NCBI GenBank assembly: GCA_046348855.1
Contig: JAXMDK010000006.1
Coordinates: forward strand, 62,001 to 126,000
Length of the DNA: 64,000 nucleotides
Direction: 5' to 3'
Origin: TMP-24 sp046348855
GTDB taxonomy: Bacteria > Pseudomonadota > Alphaproteobacteria > Rhodobacterales > Rhodobacteraceae
This document shows positions 37,091 through 46,524 of this stretch, piece by piece. A model generated the notes under the pieces. That model saw nothing but the letters and a program-made list of their open reading frames with translations, was not told the origin of the DNA and ran no database searches. Made by a program: the position numbers and the translations under genes. Positions within the stretch are counted from its first letter, which is position 1. The number at the start of each line of letters is the position of its first letter.

Positions 37091-37696
37091 TCAGACCCAA
37101 GGACGAGCCTGCGCGGCGGCTTTTTCAAAGCTGTCAATTGCGGCAGACTTTTCGAGCGTCAGGCCGATATCGTCCAGCCCGTTCAGCAGGCAGTGCTTCT
37201 TGAACGGGTCCACATCGAAGGCATAACTGGTGCCGTCCGCGGCGGTGACGGTCTGGCTTTCCAGATCGACGGTGATGCGGGCGTTGGCGCCCTTCTTCGC
37301 GTCGTCCATCAGGTGATCGACGGCCTCTTGCGGCAGGACGATCGGCAGGATGCCGTTCTTGAAGCAGTTGTTGAAGAAGATGTCGGCGAACGAGGTCGAG
37401 ATGACCGAACGGATGCCGAAGTCCAGAAGCGCCCAGGGCGCGTGTTCGCGCGACGAGCCGCAGCCGAAATTGTCGCCGGCCACCAGGATTTCCGCCTTGC
37501 GATAGGCGGGCTGGTTCAGGACGAACTCGGGGATTTCCTTGCCGTCCTGGGTAAAGCGCATTTCGTCGAACAGGTTCTTGCCCAGGCCCGAACGCTTGAT
37601 CGTTTTCAGGAACTGCTTGGGGATGATCATGTCGGTGTCGATGTTGACCAGCGGCATGGGGGCCGCGATGCCGGTCAGGGTGGTGAATTTGTCCAT
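37091..37696 (-). CDS. leuD: 3-isopropylmalate dehydratase small subunit
   Basis: LeuD pairs with LeuC to isomerise 2-isopropylmalate. The 201-residue subunit shows NIDTDMIIPKQFL near the start and the GDNFGCGSSREHAPWAL loop that contacts substrate. It is separated from leuC by the hdeD-like gene but the three are tightly packed on one strand and end at a terminator, so leuC-hdeD-leuD reads as one operon. Confidence 0.97.
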   Translation of the reverse strand: MDKFTTLTGIAAPMPLVNIDTDMIIPKQFLKTIKRSGLGKNLFDEMRFTQDGKEIPEFVLNQPAYRKAEILVAGDNFGCGSSREHAPWALLDFGIRSVISTSFADIFFNNCFKNGILPIVLPQEAVDHLMDDAKKGANARITVDLESQTVTAADGTSYAFDVDPFKKHCLLNGLDDIGLTLEKSAAIDSFEKAAAQARPWV

Positions 37697-37713
37697 CTTT
37701 GGCTCTCGTCAGG

Positions 37714-38226
37714 TCAGAGGTTGCGGGCCGACAGCCCCAGCGCGACCAGCGCCACGCCATCGGCGATCAGCTGGAAGCCCAGAAGCAGGCCCAGAAGGGA
37801 AGTTGCGGCGGCAAGGACGTTCGAAAGGACCATGCCGCCGATCAGCACCGAGGCGACGGCCGAAATCAGGATCGGCCAGAAATGCGGCGCCTCGCGCAGA
37901 GCGAAGGCGATCCACAGCCGCACGAGCCCGGTGATCAGGAACAGCGCGCCAACCAGGACGGTCAGAGAGATCATCCCCGCCAGCGGGTTGGCCATGAGGT
38001 CGACGCCCGCCACCAGTGCGATCACGGCCAGCAGCCCCGTCCAGAGCCGGTGGGGCAGGTCGTGGCCGAACAGCGCCAGCCACAACTGCACCGCGCCCGA
38101 GACGACCAGAATCGCGCCGACCAGCGACGTCACCGCCAGCGAAGCCGCGAAGGGGTTGACCAGGGCGAGAAAGCCGCTGACCACCAGCAGCACGCCCAGC
38201 AGGATCAGGATCGTCGAACGGGACAT
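37714..38226 (-). CDS. HdeD-family (DUF308) membrane protein
   Basis: The 170-residue product has six short hydrophobic helices arranged as repeated DUF308 units (LLGVLLVVSGFLALVNP, LLAVIALVAGVDLMANP, SVLIGGMVLSNVL). HdeD-like proteins are linked to acid stress in E. coli, but most are uncharacterised. It lies 17 bases before leuD and 12 after leuC, so it is embedded in the leucine operon, which is an unusual place. Confidence 0.88.
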   Translation of the reverse strand: MSRSTILILLGVLLVVSGFLALVNPFAASLAVTSLVGAILVVSGAVQLWLALFGHDLPHRLWTGLLAVIALVAGVDLMANPLAGMISLTVLVGALFLITGLVRLWIAFALREAPHFWPILISAVASVLIGGMVLSNVLAAATSLLGLLLGFQLIADGVALVALGLSARNL

Positions 38227-38238
38227 GGCTCTGCCTCC

Positions 38239-39657
<1,419 letters not shown>

Positions 39658-39709
39658 GGCTTTCTCTTTCACAGGTGATGGCGAATGGACTGACGGGCGC
39701 GGCGGCCGG

Positions 39710-39796
39710 TCAGGCGCGCGCAAGGATCGAGACGGTGGCACCGTAAAAGCGCCAAGGCAGGCGCGCGCGGTCGTCCATGTCGAAAAAGCGGATCAT
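39710..39796 (-). CDS. 28-residue leader ORF upstream of leuC
   Basis: A short frame with GC-rich third positions begins MIRFFDMDDRARLPWRFYG and ends ILARA, 52 bases before leuC. Its ATG lies only six bases after the predicted -10 box, so it would be nearly leaderless. It has two Leu codons (CTG, CTT), too few for a classical leucine attenuator. It may be a regulatory upstream ORF or a microprotein, or be untranslated leader. I know no homologue. Confidence 0.45.
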   Translation of the reverse strand: MIRFFDMDDRARLPWRFYGATVSILARA

Positions 39797-39802
39797 GTGG
39801 TC

Positions 39803-39831
39803 CTAATACGCCGAAAGCGTACAGGCTTCAA
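39803..39831 (-). promoter_or_regulatory. leuCp: sigma-70-like promoter of the leuC operon
   Basis: On the minus strand TTGAAG (39831-39826), a 17-base spacer, and TATTAG (39808-39803). Both boxes and the spacing are close to consensus. It points to leuC through the short leader ORF. Confidence 0.65.
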
Positions 39832-39873
39832 TCGGCCAATCTTGCCGGGCCGGGTTGGCGGTGCGGCCCCCGG

Positions 39874-40017
39874 TCAGTAGCCGGCGAACAGGCCGGCCTG
39901 GATGTCCTTTTCGCGGCGTTCAAGATCGTAGCGGCTGACCGACTGGTTGAGGTAGGCCAGTTCCAGTTCGCGGCGGCTCAGCGGCACGAACAGGCGGATG
40001 AGGTGGCGAAGTTTCAT
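39874..40017 (-). CDS. small DUF3563-like protein
   Basis: The 47-residue product is basic at the N-terminus (MKLRHLIRLFVPLSRRELEL) and then has AYLNQSVSRYDLERREKDIQ, which resembles the DUF3563 core (xYLxxSxDxxDLERR). AAAAGGAG lies ahead of the ATG, partly inside a hairpin (40028-40051). A promoter with an embedded palindrome lies upstream. Function unknown. Confidence 0.75.
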   Translation of the reverse strand: MKLRHLIRLFVPLSRRELELAYLNQSVSRYDLERREKDIQAGLFAGY

Positions 40018-40027
40018 GCGACTACTC

Positions 40028-40051
40028 CTTTTGCCCTCCCCAAGGCAAAAG
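40028..40051. promoter_or_regulatory. hairpin overlapping the ribosome site of the DUF3563-like gene
   Basis: CTTTTGCC (40028-40035) and GGCAAAAG (40044-40051) pair perfectly over an 8-base loop. On the minus-strand mRNA the 3' arm contains the AAAAG of the Shine-Dalgarno AAAAGGAG, so folding could limit translation. Confidence 0.4.
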
Positions 40052-40077
40052 TATGCTGCGGTGCAGCAAAATTCAAA
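40050..40077 (-). promoter_or_regulatory. promoter with CTGC-N3-GCAG operator
   Basis: Minus strand TTTGAA (40077-40072), a 16-base spacer, CATACT (40055-40050). Between the boxes lies CTGCACCGCAG (40066-40056), an exact CTGC-N3-GCAG palindrome, the form reported for the PHB regulator PhaR of Paracoccus. It would serve the DUF3563-like gene. Confidence 0.5.
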
Positions 40078-40912
40078 CCCATGAAATGCAGGGATCGGCC
40101 ATGCGGCCGGTGCATGGCTGGCGCGGCGGTCGGTCCGCGAGCAGCGCCAGCGCCGCGCGGTGAAGTTCAGGCGAGGCGGCGGCGACGGTGGCGACATTTT
40201 CGCCCATCGACAGGCGGCCGCCCCGCCAGTCGGTCATCACCCCGCCGGCTTCCTCGACCAGCAGCGACACGGCGAGGTAGTCGTAGGGCTGCAGGTCGAA
40301 GTCGATGACCAGATCGACATGGCCCATCGCCAGAAGCGCATAGGGATAGCAATCGTAGGAAAAACGCCGCGTGGTGCCGGCGGACATGATCCGGGCGAAG
40401 GTCTGCGGGTGGGCGCGCCAGATCTTTTCGCCTTCGTTGACGTAGATGGTGGCGGACTTCAGGTCGCTGCGGCCCGAGGTCTTCAGCCGCTCGGCACCGT
40501 AAAAGGCCCCCTTCCCGCGTTCGGCCGTATAGATTTCGCCCAAGGCCGGCATCCCGACCGCCGCCAGCCGGGTCCGGCCGTCGACAAGGTGCGACAGCAG
40601 GAACCCGAACAGCGGATGGCCCGAGATGAAGCTGCGGGTGCCGTCGATCGGGTCGATGACCCAGAGCGCACGGGCGTCGCCGCCCTCGATCCCGTGTTCC
40701 TCGCCATAGAGCCCGTGGCCGGGGAAACGGTCGGCGATCAGGCGGCGGACCTCGGCCTCGACCCCGCGGTCGGCCTGGGTGACGGGGCTTTCGTCGGCCT
40801 TGAACTCGATCCCGAGCCGGCCCCGGAAGAAGCGCAGCGCAGCCTTTGCCGCGGCGGCGGCAATGTCGGCGGCGTCCTGAAGGCGGGCTTCGGCCGGGCT
40901 GGCCCCGGTCAT
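40073..40912 (-). CDS. hisN: histidinol-phosphatase / inositol monophosphatase family protein
   Basis: The 279-residue enzyme has the metal-binding GEEHG, DPIDGTRSFI and the second-half QPYDYLAVSLLVEEAGGV. In true inositol phosphatases the last block reads WDxAA; the PYDYLA form is that of HisN-type histidinol-phosphate phosphatases, so a role in histidine synthesis is more likely. The ATG at 40912 overlaps the stop of the IalB-like gene (ATGA); an in-frame ATG three codons upstream is less likely. Confidence 0.85.
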   Translation of the reverse strand: MTGASPAEARLQDAADIAAAAAKAALRFFRGRLGIEFKADESPVTQADRGVEAEVRRLIADRFPGHGLYGEEHGIEGGDARALWVIDPIDGTRSFISGHPLFGFLLSHLVDGRTRLAAVGMPALGEIYTAERGKGAFYGAERLKTSGRSDLKSATIYVNEGEKIWRAHPQTFARIMSAGTTRRFSYDCYPYALLAMGHVDLVIDFDLQPYDYLAVSLLVEEAGGVMTDWRGGRLSMGENVATVAAASPELHRAALALLADRPPRQPCTGRMADPCISWV

Positions 40913-41439
40913 TTGGCGCACTGCTTGGCGGCTTCGTCCACCGCCGCCGAGAAACCGGCGAGCGAGAAGGTGTCCTTGGTTTGCGTGCCCTTGGCGGAAT
41001 GGGCGGTGACGGTGGCCGACGAGCCGGCCTTCAGCGCGGCGATGATCTTGACGTCATCTTCGGGCGAGCCGGACCAGGCCCAGTCCTTCGTGGTGGTATC
41101 GGGGTAAAGGTCGAAGGCGGTCCCGCCGACATCGAGGCTGACAGTCGAGCCGGGCGCGAAGGGATAGCCGCCGGCAAAGGAAATCTCGCCCTTGCTGCCG
41201 GTGCGGTAGGTGATGAACAGCCGGATGTCGCCCCGGCTGACGGCGACGGCCTTGCCGCCCTTGGTGTTGACGGTTTCGGTTGGGGCCGACACTGACCAGC
41301 ACTGCTTGGGCGTGCCGTCGACAAAGGTGCTCCAAGCCGTGTTGGTGGCGACCCGGTTGGTCGAGGTTTCGGCCAGCGCTGGCAGGGCCAGCAACAAGGT
41401 GGCGGCGACGGCCGCCAGACCGGTTTGGGGTGATGTCAT
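40909..41439 (-). CDS. invasion-associated locus B (IalB) family periplasmic protein
   Basis: The 176-residue protein has a signal peptide ending ALPALAE (cleavage near residue 23) and the IalB pattern: KQCWSVSAPTETVN, GDIRLFITYRTGSKGEISF and the closing AKQC. IalB of Bartonella promotes red-cell entry, but the family is widespread in non-pathogens with unknown role. It is coupled to hisN downstream. Confidence 0.88.
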   Translation of the reverse strand: MTSPQTGLAAVAATLLLALPALAETSTNRVATNTAWSTFVDGTPKQCWSVSAPTETVNTKGGKAVAVSRGDIRLFITYRTGSKGEISFAGGYPFAPGSTVSLDVGGTAFDLYPDTTTKDWAWSGSPEDDVKIIAALKAGSSATVTAHSAKGTQTKDTFSLAGFSAAVDEAAKQCAK

Positions 41440-41610
41440 TGTCCTGCGGCCTCCAGCCTGTCTTTCCGCCCGCCTCTCTGCCGTCCGGGCGGTCAGTTTT
41501 GCATGGCGGGGCGCGTAGTGAATTTGTAAGGAACCATACGCAAGTCGCGCGGAGGGGGAAAGCCCCGGCGGCGCGGCGCTGCGGCGGATTTTTGCGCAAG
41601 GGAGTTGGCG

Positions 41611-42603
41611 ATGGCGGCGGCACCAATGGTCGAACTGTGGCGGGGCGGGCGGCTGGAAAGCTGGCACGCGGGGCATGCGGTCATCTGCGGGCCGGGCGGC
41701 GAGATCTTCGAGGCCTGGGGCGACCCCGGCGCGGTGATCTTTCCGCGATCCTCCTGCAAGATGATCCAGGCGCTGCCGCTGATCGAAAGCGGGGCGGCGG
41801 ATGCGGCGGGGCTTGGCGAGGCGCAACTGGCGCTGGCCTGCGCCAGCCACCAGGGCGCCGAGATCCATACCAGCCGGGTCTCCGCCTGGCTGAAGGATCT
41901 GGGAATGGGCGAGCCCGACCTGCGCTGCGGCACGCACTGGCCCTCGGACCTGCCGGCGCGCGACGGGCTGATCAAGACCGGCGGCTCGCCCTGCCAGCTG
42001 CACAACAATTGTTCGGGCAAGCATGCCGGGTTCCTGACGCTGAACCGCCATCTGGGCGGCGGGGCGGAATATGTCGAGCCTGACCATCCGGTGCAGCGGG
42101 CGGTGAAAGCGGCAACCGAGGAGGTCGCCGGCGAAACCAGTCCGGGCTTTGGGATCGACGGCTGTTCGGCGCCGAATCATGCGCTGTCGGTGCATGGGCT
42201 GGCGCGGTCGATGGCGTTCTTTGCCGGCGCGCGCGAACAGGGTCCGGTGCGGGAACGCGCCGCCCACAGGCTGGCGCGGGCGATGATGGCCTATCCCGAA
42301 CTGGTGGCGGGCGAGGGGCGGGCCTGCACCCGGCTGATGCGGGCGATGGGCGGGCGGGTTGCGGTCAAGACCGGGGCCGAGGCGGTGTTCACCGCCATCA
42401 TCCCGGAACGCAAGCTGGGGATCGCGCTGAAGATCGTTGATGGCGGCACCCGCGCCTCGGAGGCGGCGATCACCGCGCTGCTGGTGCGGCTGGGGGTCCT
42501 GGCCAAGGAGGATCCGGTGGTCGGCCAGTTGCTGAGCGGGCCGCAGGCCAACTGGCGCGGGCTGGTGACCGGCGAATTGCGGCTGGCGGCGGGCTTCTGC
42601 TGA
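41611..42603 (+). CDS. asparaginase (Rhizobium AnsA-type, PF06089)
   Basis: The 330-residue protein belongs to the L-asparaginase II family named for Rhizobium etli AnsA, unrelated to the E. coli enzymes. ACASHQGAEIHT contains the serine and the nearby position of the SxxK-like pair, and NNCSGKHAGFL the zinc-linked cysteine and lysine. GIDGCSAPNHALSV is also conserved. It hydrolyses asparagine to aspartate and ammonia, by family. AAGGGAG seven bases upstream sets the ATG at 41611. Confidence 0.9.
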   Translation: MAAAPMVELWRGGRLESWHAGHAVICGPGGEIFEAWGDPGAVIFPRSSCKMIQALPLIESGAADAAGLGEAQLALACASHQGAEIHTSRVSAWLKDLGMGEPDLRCGTHWPSDLPARDGLIKTGGSPCQLHNNCSGKHAGFLTLNRHLGGGAEYVEPDHPVQRAVKAATEEVAGETSPGFGIDGCSAPNHALSVHGLARSMAFFAGAREQGPVRERAAHRLARAMMAYPELVAGEGRACTRLMRAMGGRVAVKTGAEAVFTAIIPERKLGIALKIVDGGTRASEAAITALLVRLGVLAKEDPVVGQLLSGPQANWRGLVTGELRLAAGFC

Positions 42604-42630
42604 AGCGGCGGGCGCCGGTATTCGGCTAGG

Positions 42631-43389
42631 TCAGAGCATCTGCCAGATCAGCCGCGCCGCCATCGCCGACGAGGTGACGACGAGGAGCGGCTTGATGAGC
42701 CGCGCGCCGACACGCATGGCCAACCGTGCGCCCACCTGGGCGCCAAGCGCCTGGGCCGCGCCCATCGCCAGGCCGAGTTTCCACAAGGGCGCGCCGGCTA
42801 GCGTGTAGGCGAGGATCGAGCCAAGGTTCGAGGCGAAGTTCAAGAGCTTGGTGTGGGCGGTGGCCTTGAGGATGCCGAACCCGGCCAGAAGCACGAAGCC
42901 GATCATGAAGAACGACCCGGTGCCCGGGCCGACCAACCCATCGTAAAGGGCTATGGCAGGAACGAAACCGGCGGTGAAGGCGGCGGGGCCGAGCCGCTGG
43001 TGGCGGTCGGCGTCGGTCAGGCCGGGCTTCAGCGCGAAAAACAGCGCGATGCCAACCAGGATGACCGGCAGCAGAAGTTTCATCGCGCCGGTGGGGATGT
43101 AGGGCACCAGGCACGATCCGACGAAGGCGGCGGCAAAGGACAGCGCGGCGGGGAGGGCCTGGGTGGAAAGCGCGACATGGCCGCGGCGGGCATAGGCCAG
43201 GGCGGCGGTTCCGGCGCCGAAGGCGCCCTGCACCTTGTTGGTGGCCAGAGCCTGCACCGGCGGCAGCCCGGCCAGCAGCAGCGCCGGCACGGTGATGAGC
43301 CCGCCGCCGCCGGCGATGCTGTCGACCACCCCCGCCAGGAAGGCGGCGAGGATCAGGAAAAGGGCGGCGGTTCCGGCAAGGTCGAACAT
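42631..43389 (-). CDS. TSUP (TauE/SafE) family permease
   Basis: The 252-residue membrane protein has about eight helices and the TSUP hallmarks: GVVDSIAGGGGLITVPALLL near the start, ATNKVQGAFGAGTAA and the second-half repeat YDGLVGPGTGSFFMIGFV. The family exports sulfite, sulfoacetate or other organosulfur anions; the substrate here is unknown. Confidence 0.92.
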   Translation of the reverse strand: MFDLAGTAALFLILAAFLAGVVDSIAGGGGLITVPALLLAGLPPVQALATNKVQGAFGAGTAALAYARRGHVALSTQALPAALSFAAAFVGSCLVPYIPTGAMKLLLPVILVGIALFFALKPGLTDADRHQRLGPAAFTAGFVPAIALYDGLVGPGTGSFFMIGFVLLAGFGILKATAHTKLLNFASNLGSILAYTLAGAPLWKLGLAMGAAQALGAQVGARLAMRVGARLIKPLLVVTSSAMAARLIWQML

Positions 43390-43425
43390 GGGCGCACCAT
43401 TTCCGTGGCGGGCGGGAAAGTAAAG

Positions 43426-44298
43426 TCAGGCGAAGTCGGCGGCGGCATAGCCCTGGATGTAAAGCAGCGCGGTCAGGTCGCCGTGGTTGATGCGGATGTC
43501 GCATTGGGCGGCGACCGACGGCTTGGCGTGCAGCGCCACCCCGGCCCCGGCCAGGCCGAGCATGCCAAGATCGTTGGCGCCGTCGCCCACCGCGATCACC
43601 TCGGCGGGGGTCAGGCCAAGACGGGCGGCGATGTCGTGAAGGGCGGCGATCTTGGCCTCGCGCCCGAGGATCGGGCGGGCGACGTCGCCGGTCAGAAGGC
43701 CGTCGGCGGCCAGCAGCACGTTGGCGCGGTGTTCGTCGAAGCCCAGATGCGCCGCCACAGGGCCGCTAAAGGCGGTGAAGCCGCCCGAGACCAGCGCGGC
43801 ATGGCCGCCATTGGCCTTCATCGTGGCGATCAGCGTCCGCCCGCCCGGCGTGTAGGTAATGCGTTCGGCCAGAACCTCGGCGATGGTCGAGACGGGCAGA
43901 CCCTTCATCAGCCCGACCCGCTCCAGCAGCGCCTCTTCGAAGTTCAGCTCGCCGTTCATCGCCCGGGCGGTGATGGCGGCGATGCGCGGGCCGAACCCGG
44001 CCTTCGCGCCCAGTTCGTCGATGCATTCCTGGCCGATCATGGTCGAATCCATGTCGGCGAGCAGCATCCGCTTGCGCCGGCCGGCGGCGGGCTGCACCAC
44101 CAGGTCGATGCCGAGCGATTGCAGGCCCTCCCAGACCTGCCAGCGGTTTTCCGGGATGGCGGGCAGCGAGAATTCGGCGGCGATGCCGGGGTTCAGCCAC
44201 AGCGCCGCGCCACCGCCCCAGGCATCGCGGAGCGATTCGACGGCCGCCCGGTCGAGGTTGGCGCGGGCGGGGCTGGCAAGAAGCGTGGCGACATGCAT
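43426..44298 (-). CDS. serB: phosphoserine phosphatase
   Basis: SerB removes phosphate from O-phosphoserine, the last step to serine. The 290-residue HAD enzyme has the nucleophile D82 in ADMDSTMIGQECIDE, LVSGGFTAF as motif II and VGDGANDLGML as motif IV; an N-terminal domain of about 75 residues precedes it, as in E. coli SerB. serC and serA lie 1 kb away on the other strand, completing the pathway. Confidence 0.97.
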   Translation of the reverse strand: MHVATLLASPARANLDRAAVESLRDAWGGGAALWLNPGIAAEFSLPAIPENRWQVWEGLQSLGIDLVVQPAAGRRKRMLLADMDSTMIGQECIDELGAKAGFGPRIAAITARAMNGELNFEEALLERVGLMKGLPVSTIAEVLAERITYTPGGRTLIATMKANGGHAALVSGGFTAFSGPVAAHLGFDEHRANVLLAADGLLTGDVARPILGREAKIAALHDIAARLGLTPAEVIAVGDGANDLGMLGLAGAGVALHAKPSVAAQCDIRINHGDLTALLYIQGYAAADFA

Positions 44299-44398
44299 GG
44301 GGATGGCGTCCGGTCAGGGTCTGTCGCCGACGCTCTAGACAGAAGCGGGGCGCGTGGCCAGAGCCAAATCCGCCGATGCCCGGACGACCGGTGCGCAG

Positions 44399-45040
44399 TC
44401 AGGCGGGGCGGTCGGCTGGCTCGCCGCCGAAATGGGCCCAGAACTCATCACGGGCGTTGCTGCGCGGGAAGGGTTCGTCCGGGACGGTGGCGCCGAGGAA
44501 CCGGCACAGGGGGCCCCATCCGTCGACGGGCGAAAACACCAGAAGACGTTCGGCCGGAACGGTGGCGCGGACCTTTTCGTTGTTGCTCCGGTAAGCGGCG
44601 ACTGCCGTCGCCTTGTCGAGCCCGCCGAACACGCCGCCGACCAGGATCCGGTCCATGGTCGCGAACAGTGCGGCGATCGGCGGCGGCAACGGCAGTTGCG
44701 TGCGGCTGGCGAAGAACTTGCCGATGGTGGTCGAGAAGCTGGCCCACCATTCCTCTTCGGGGCGTTCGGTGTGGATCACCCTGGCGGCGGGGAAGGCGGC
44801 GATCAGCCGTTCCCACACCGCCGCGCCGGGGAAGTCGACCTGGCTGTTGTAGCCGGCGAAGATGTGCGCCCAGTCGACGGGGGCCCCGTTGGCGACGTCC
44901 TCCCACAGCGGCTGCTGGGCCGGGTTCTCGATGACCTCGATCATGTGGTGGGTGGGGCCGAACCCGAGTTTTTCGAGCGCGAGCTTGGTCGACATCGTTC
45001 CGGTCCGGCCAAAGCCGGAGCCGATCAGCTTGAGTGTCAT
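44399..45040 (-). CDS. sulfotransferase family protein
   Basis: The 213-residue product opens LIGSGFGRTGTMSTKLALE, the PAPS 5'-phosphosulfate loop, and has VIHTERPEEEWWASF with the 3'-phosphate-binding region and a YRSNNEKVRATVP segment common in the Sulfotransfer_4 group. The acceptor is unknown. GGAGACGC lies before the ATG at 45040. It sits between serB and serC but nothing ties it to serine metabolism. Confidence 0.85.
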   Translation of the reverse strand: MTLKLIGSGFGRTGTMSTKLALEKLGFGPTHHMIEVIENPAQQPLWEDVANGAPVDWAHIFAGYNSQVDFPGAAVWERLIAAFPAARVIHTERPEEEWWASFSTTIGKFFASRTQLPLPPPIAALFATMDRILVGGVFGGLDKATAVAAYRSNNEKVRATVPAERLLVFSPVDGWGPLCRFLGATVPDEPFPRSNARDEFWAHFGGEPADRPA

Positions 45041-45207
45041 GGCGCGTCTCCTGTTGCTGCCGGAGATTACCACGAACCGGCCAGCCTGTCGCGGCCGGTG
45101 CCCGTGGCGCGCAGGTTTCCGATAGTGACCGGCGGCGGTGAATTTCGTCGTTTTTTCGCGCAGGAGCGGCGTTTTCGGACCGGATTCGACTTGCGGCGCC
45201 GGCCCGA

Positions 45208-45270
45208 CCCGCCTATGCGTGGCGGCGGGACACCCTTCCCCACCGAAGGGCATATATCTGGAAGGATAGA
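45208..45270 (+). promoter_or_regulatory. serC leader RNA candidate (two hairpins before serC)
   Basis: CCCGCC...GGCGGG (45208-45229) and CCCTTC/GAAGGG (45233-45250) form two consecutive hairpins, followed by GGAAGGA and the serC ATG. A conserved serC leader RNA motif is known upstream of serC-serA in alphaproteobacteria; the place and layout fit, but I cannot align it without a covariance model. Confidence 0.4.
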
Positions 45271-46419
<1,149 letters not shown>

Positions 46420-46428
46420 CAGCGAGGC

Positions 46429-46447
46429 GCGGGGGCGCTGCCCCCGC
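46429..46447 (+). terminator. hairpin between serC and serA
   Basis: GCGGGGGC and GCCCCCGC pair perfectly around GCT, 10 bases after the serC stop. There is no T run, so it may reduce read-through or protect the serC message rather than stop transcription. Confidence 0.5.
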
Positions 46448-46449
46448 AC

Positions 46450-46476
46450 CCCCGGGATATTTTCACCAGGATGAAG
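46450..46476. repeat. dispersed intergenic repeat, copy 3 (GATATTT type)
   Basis: CCCCGGGATATTTTCACCAG followed by GATGAAG, between serC and serA. Confidence 0.6.
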
Positions 46477-46524
46477 AGGCAGCGGTCGCCGAAACGGGCC
46501 GCGCTGCCGTGAAAGGACAAGGAC

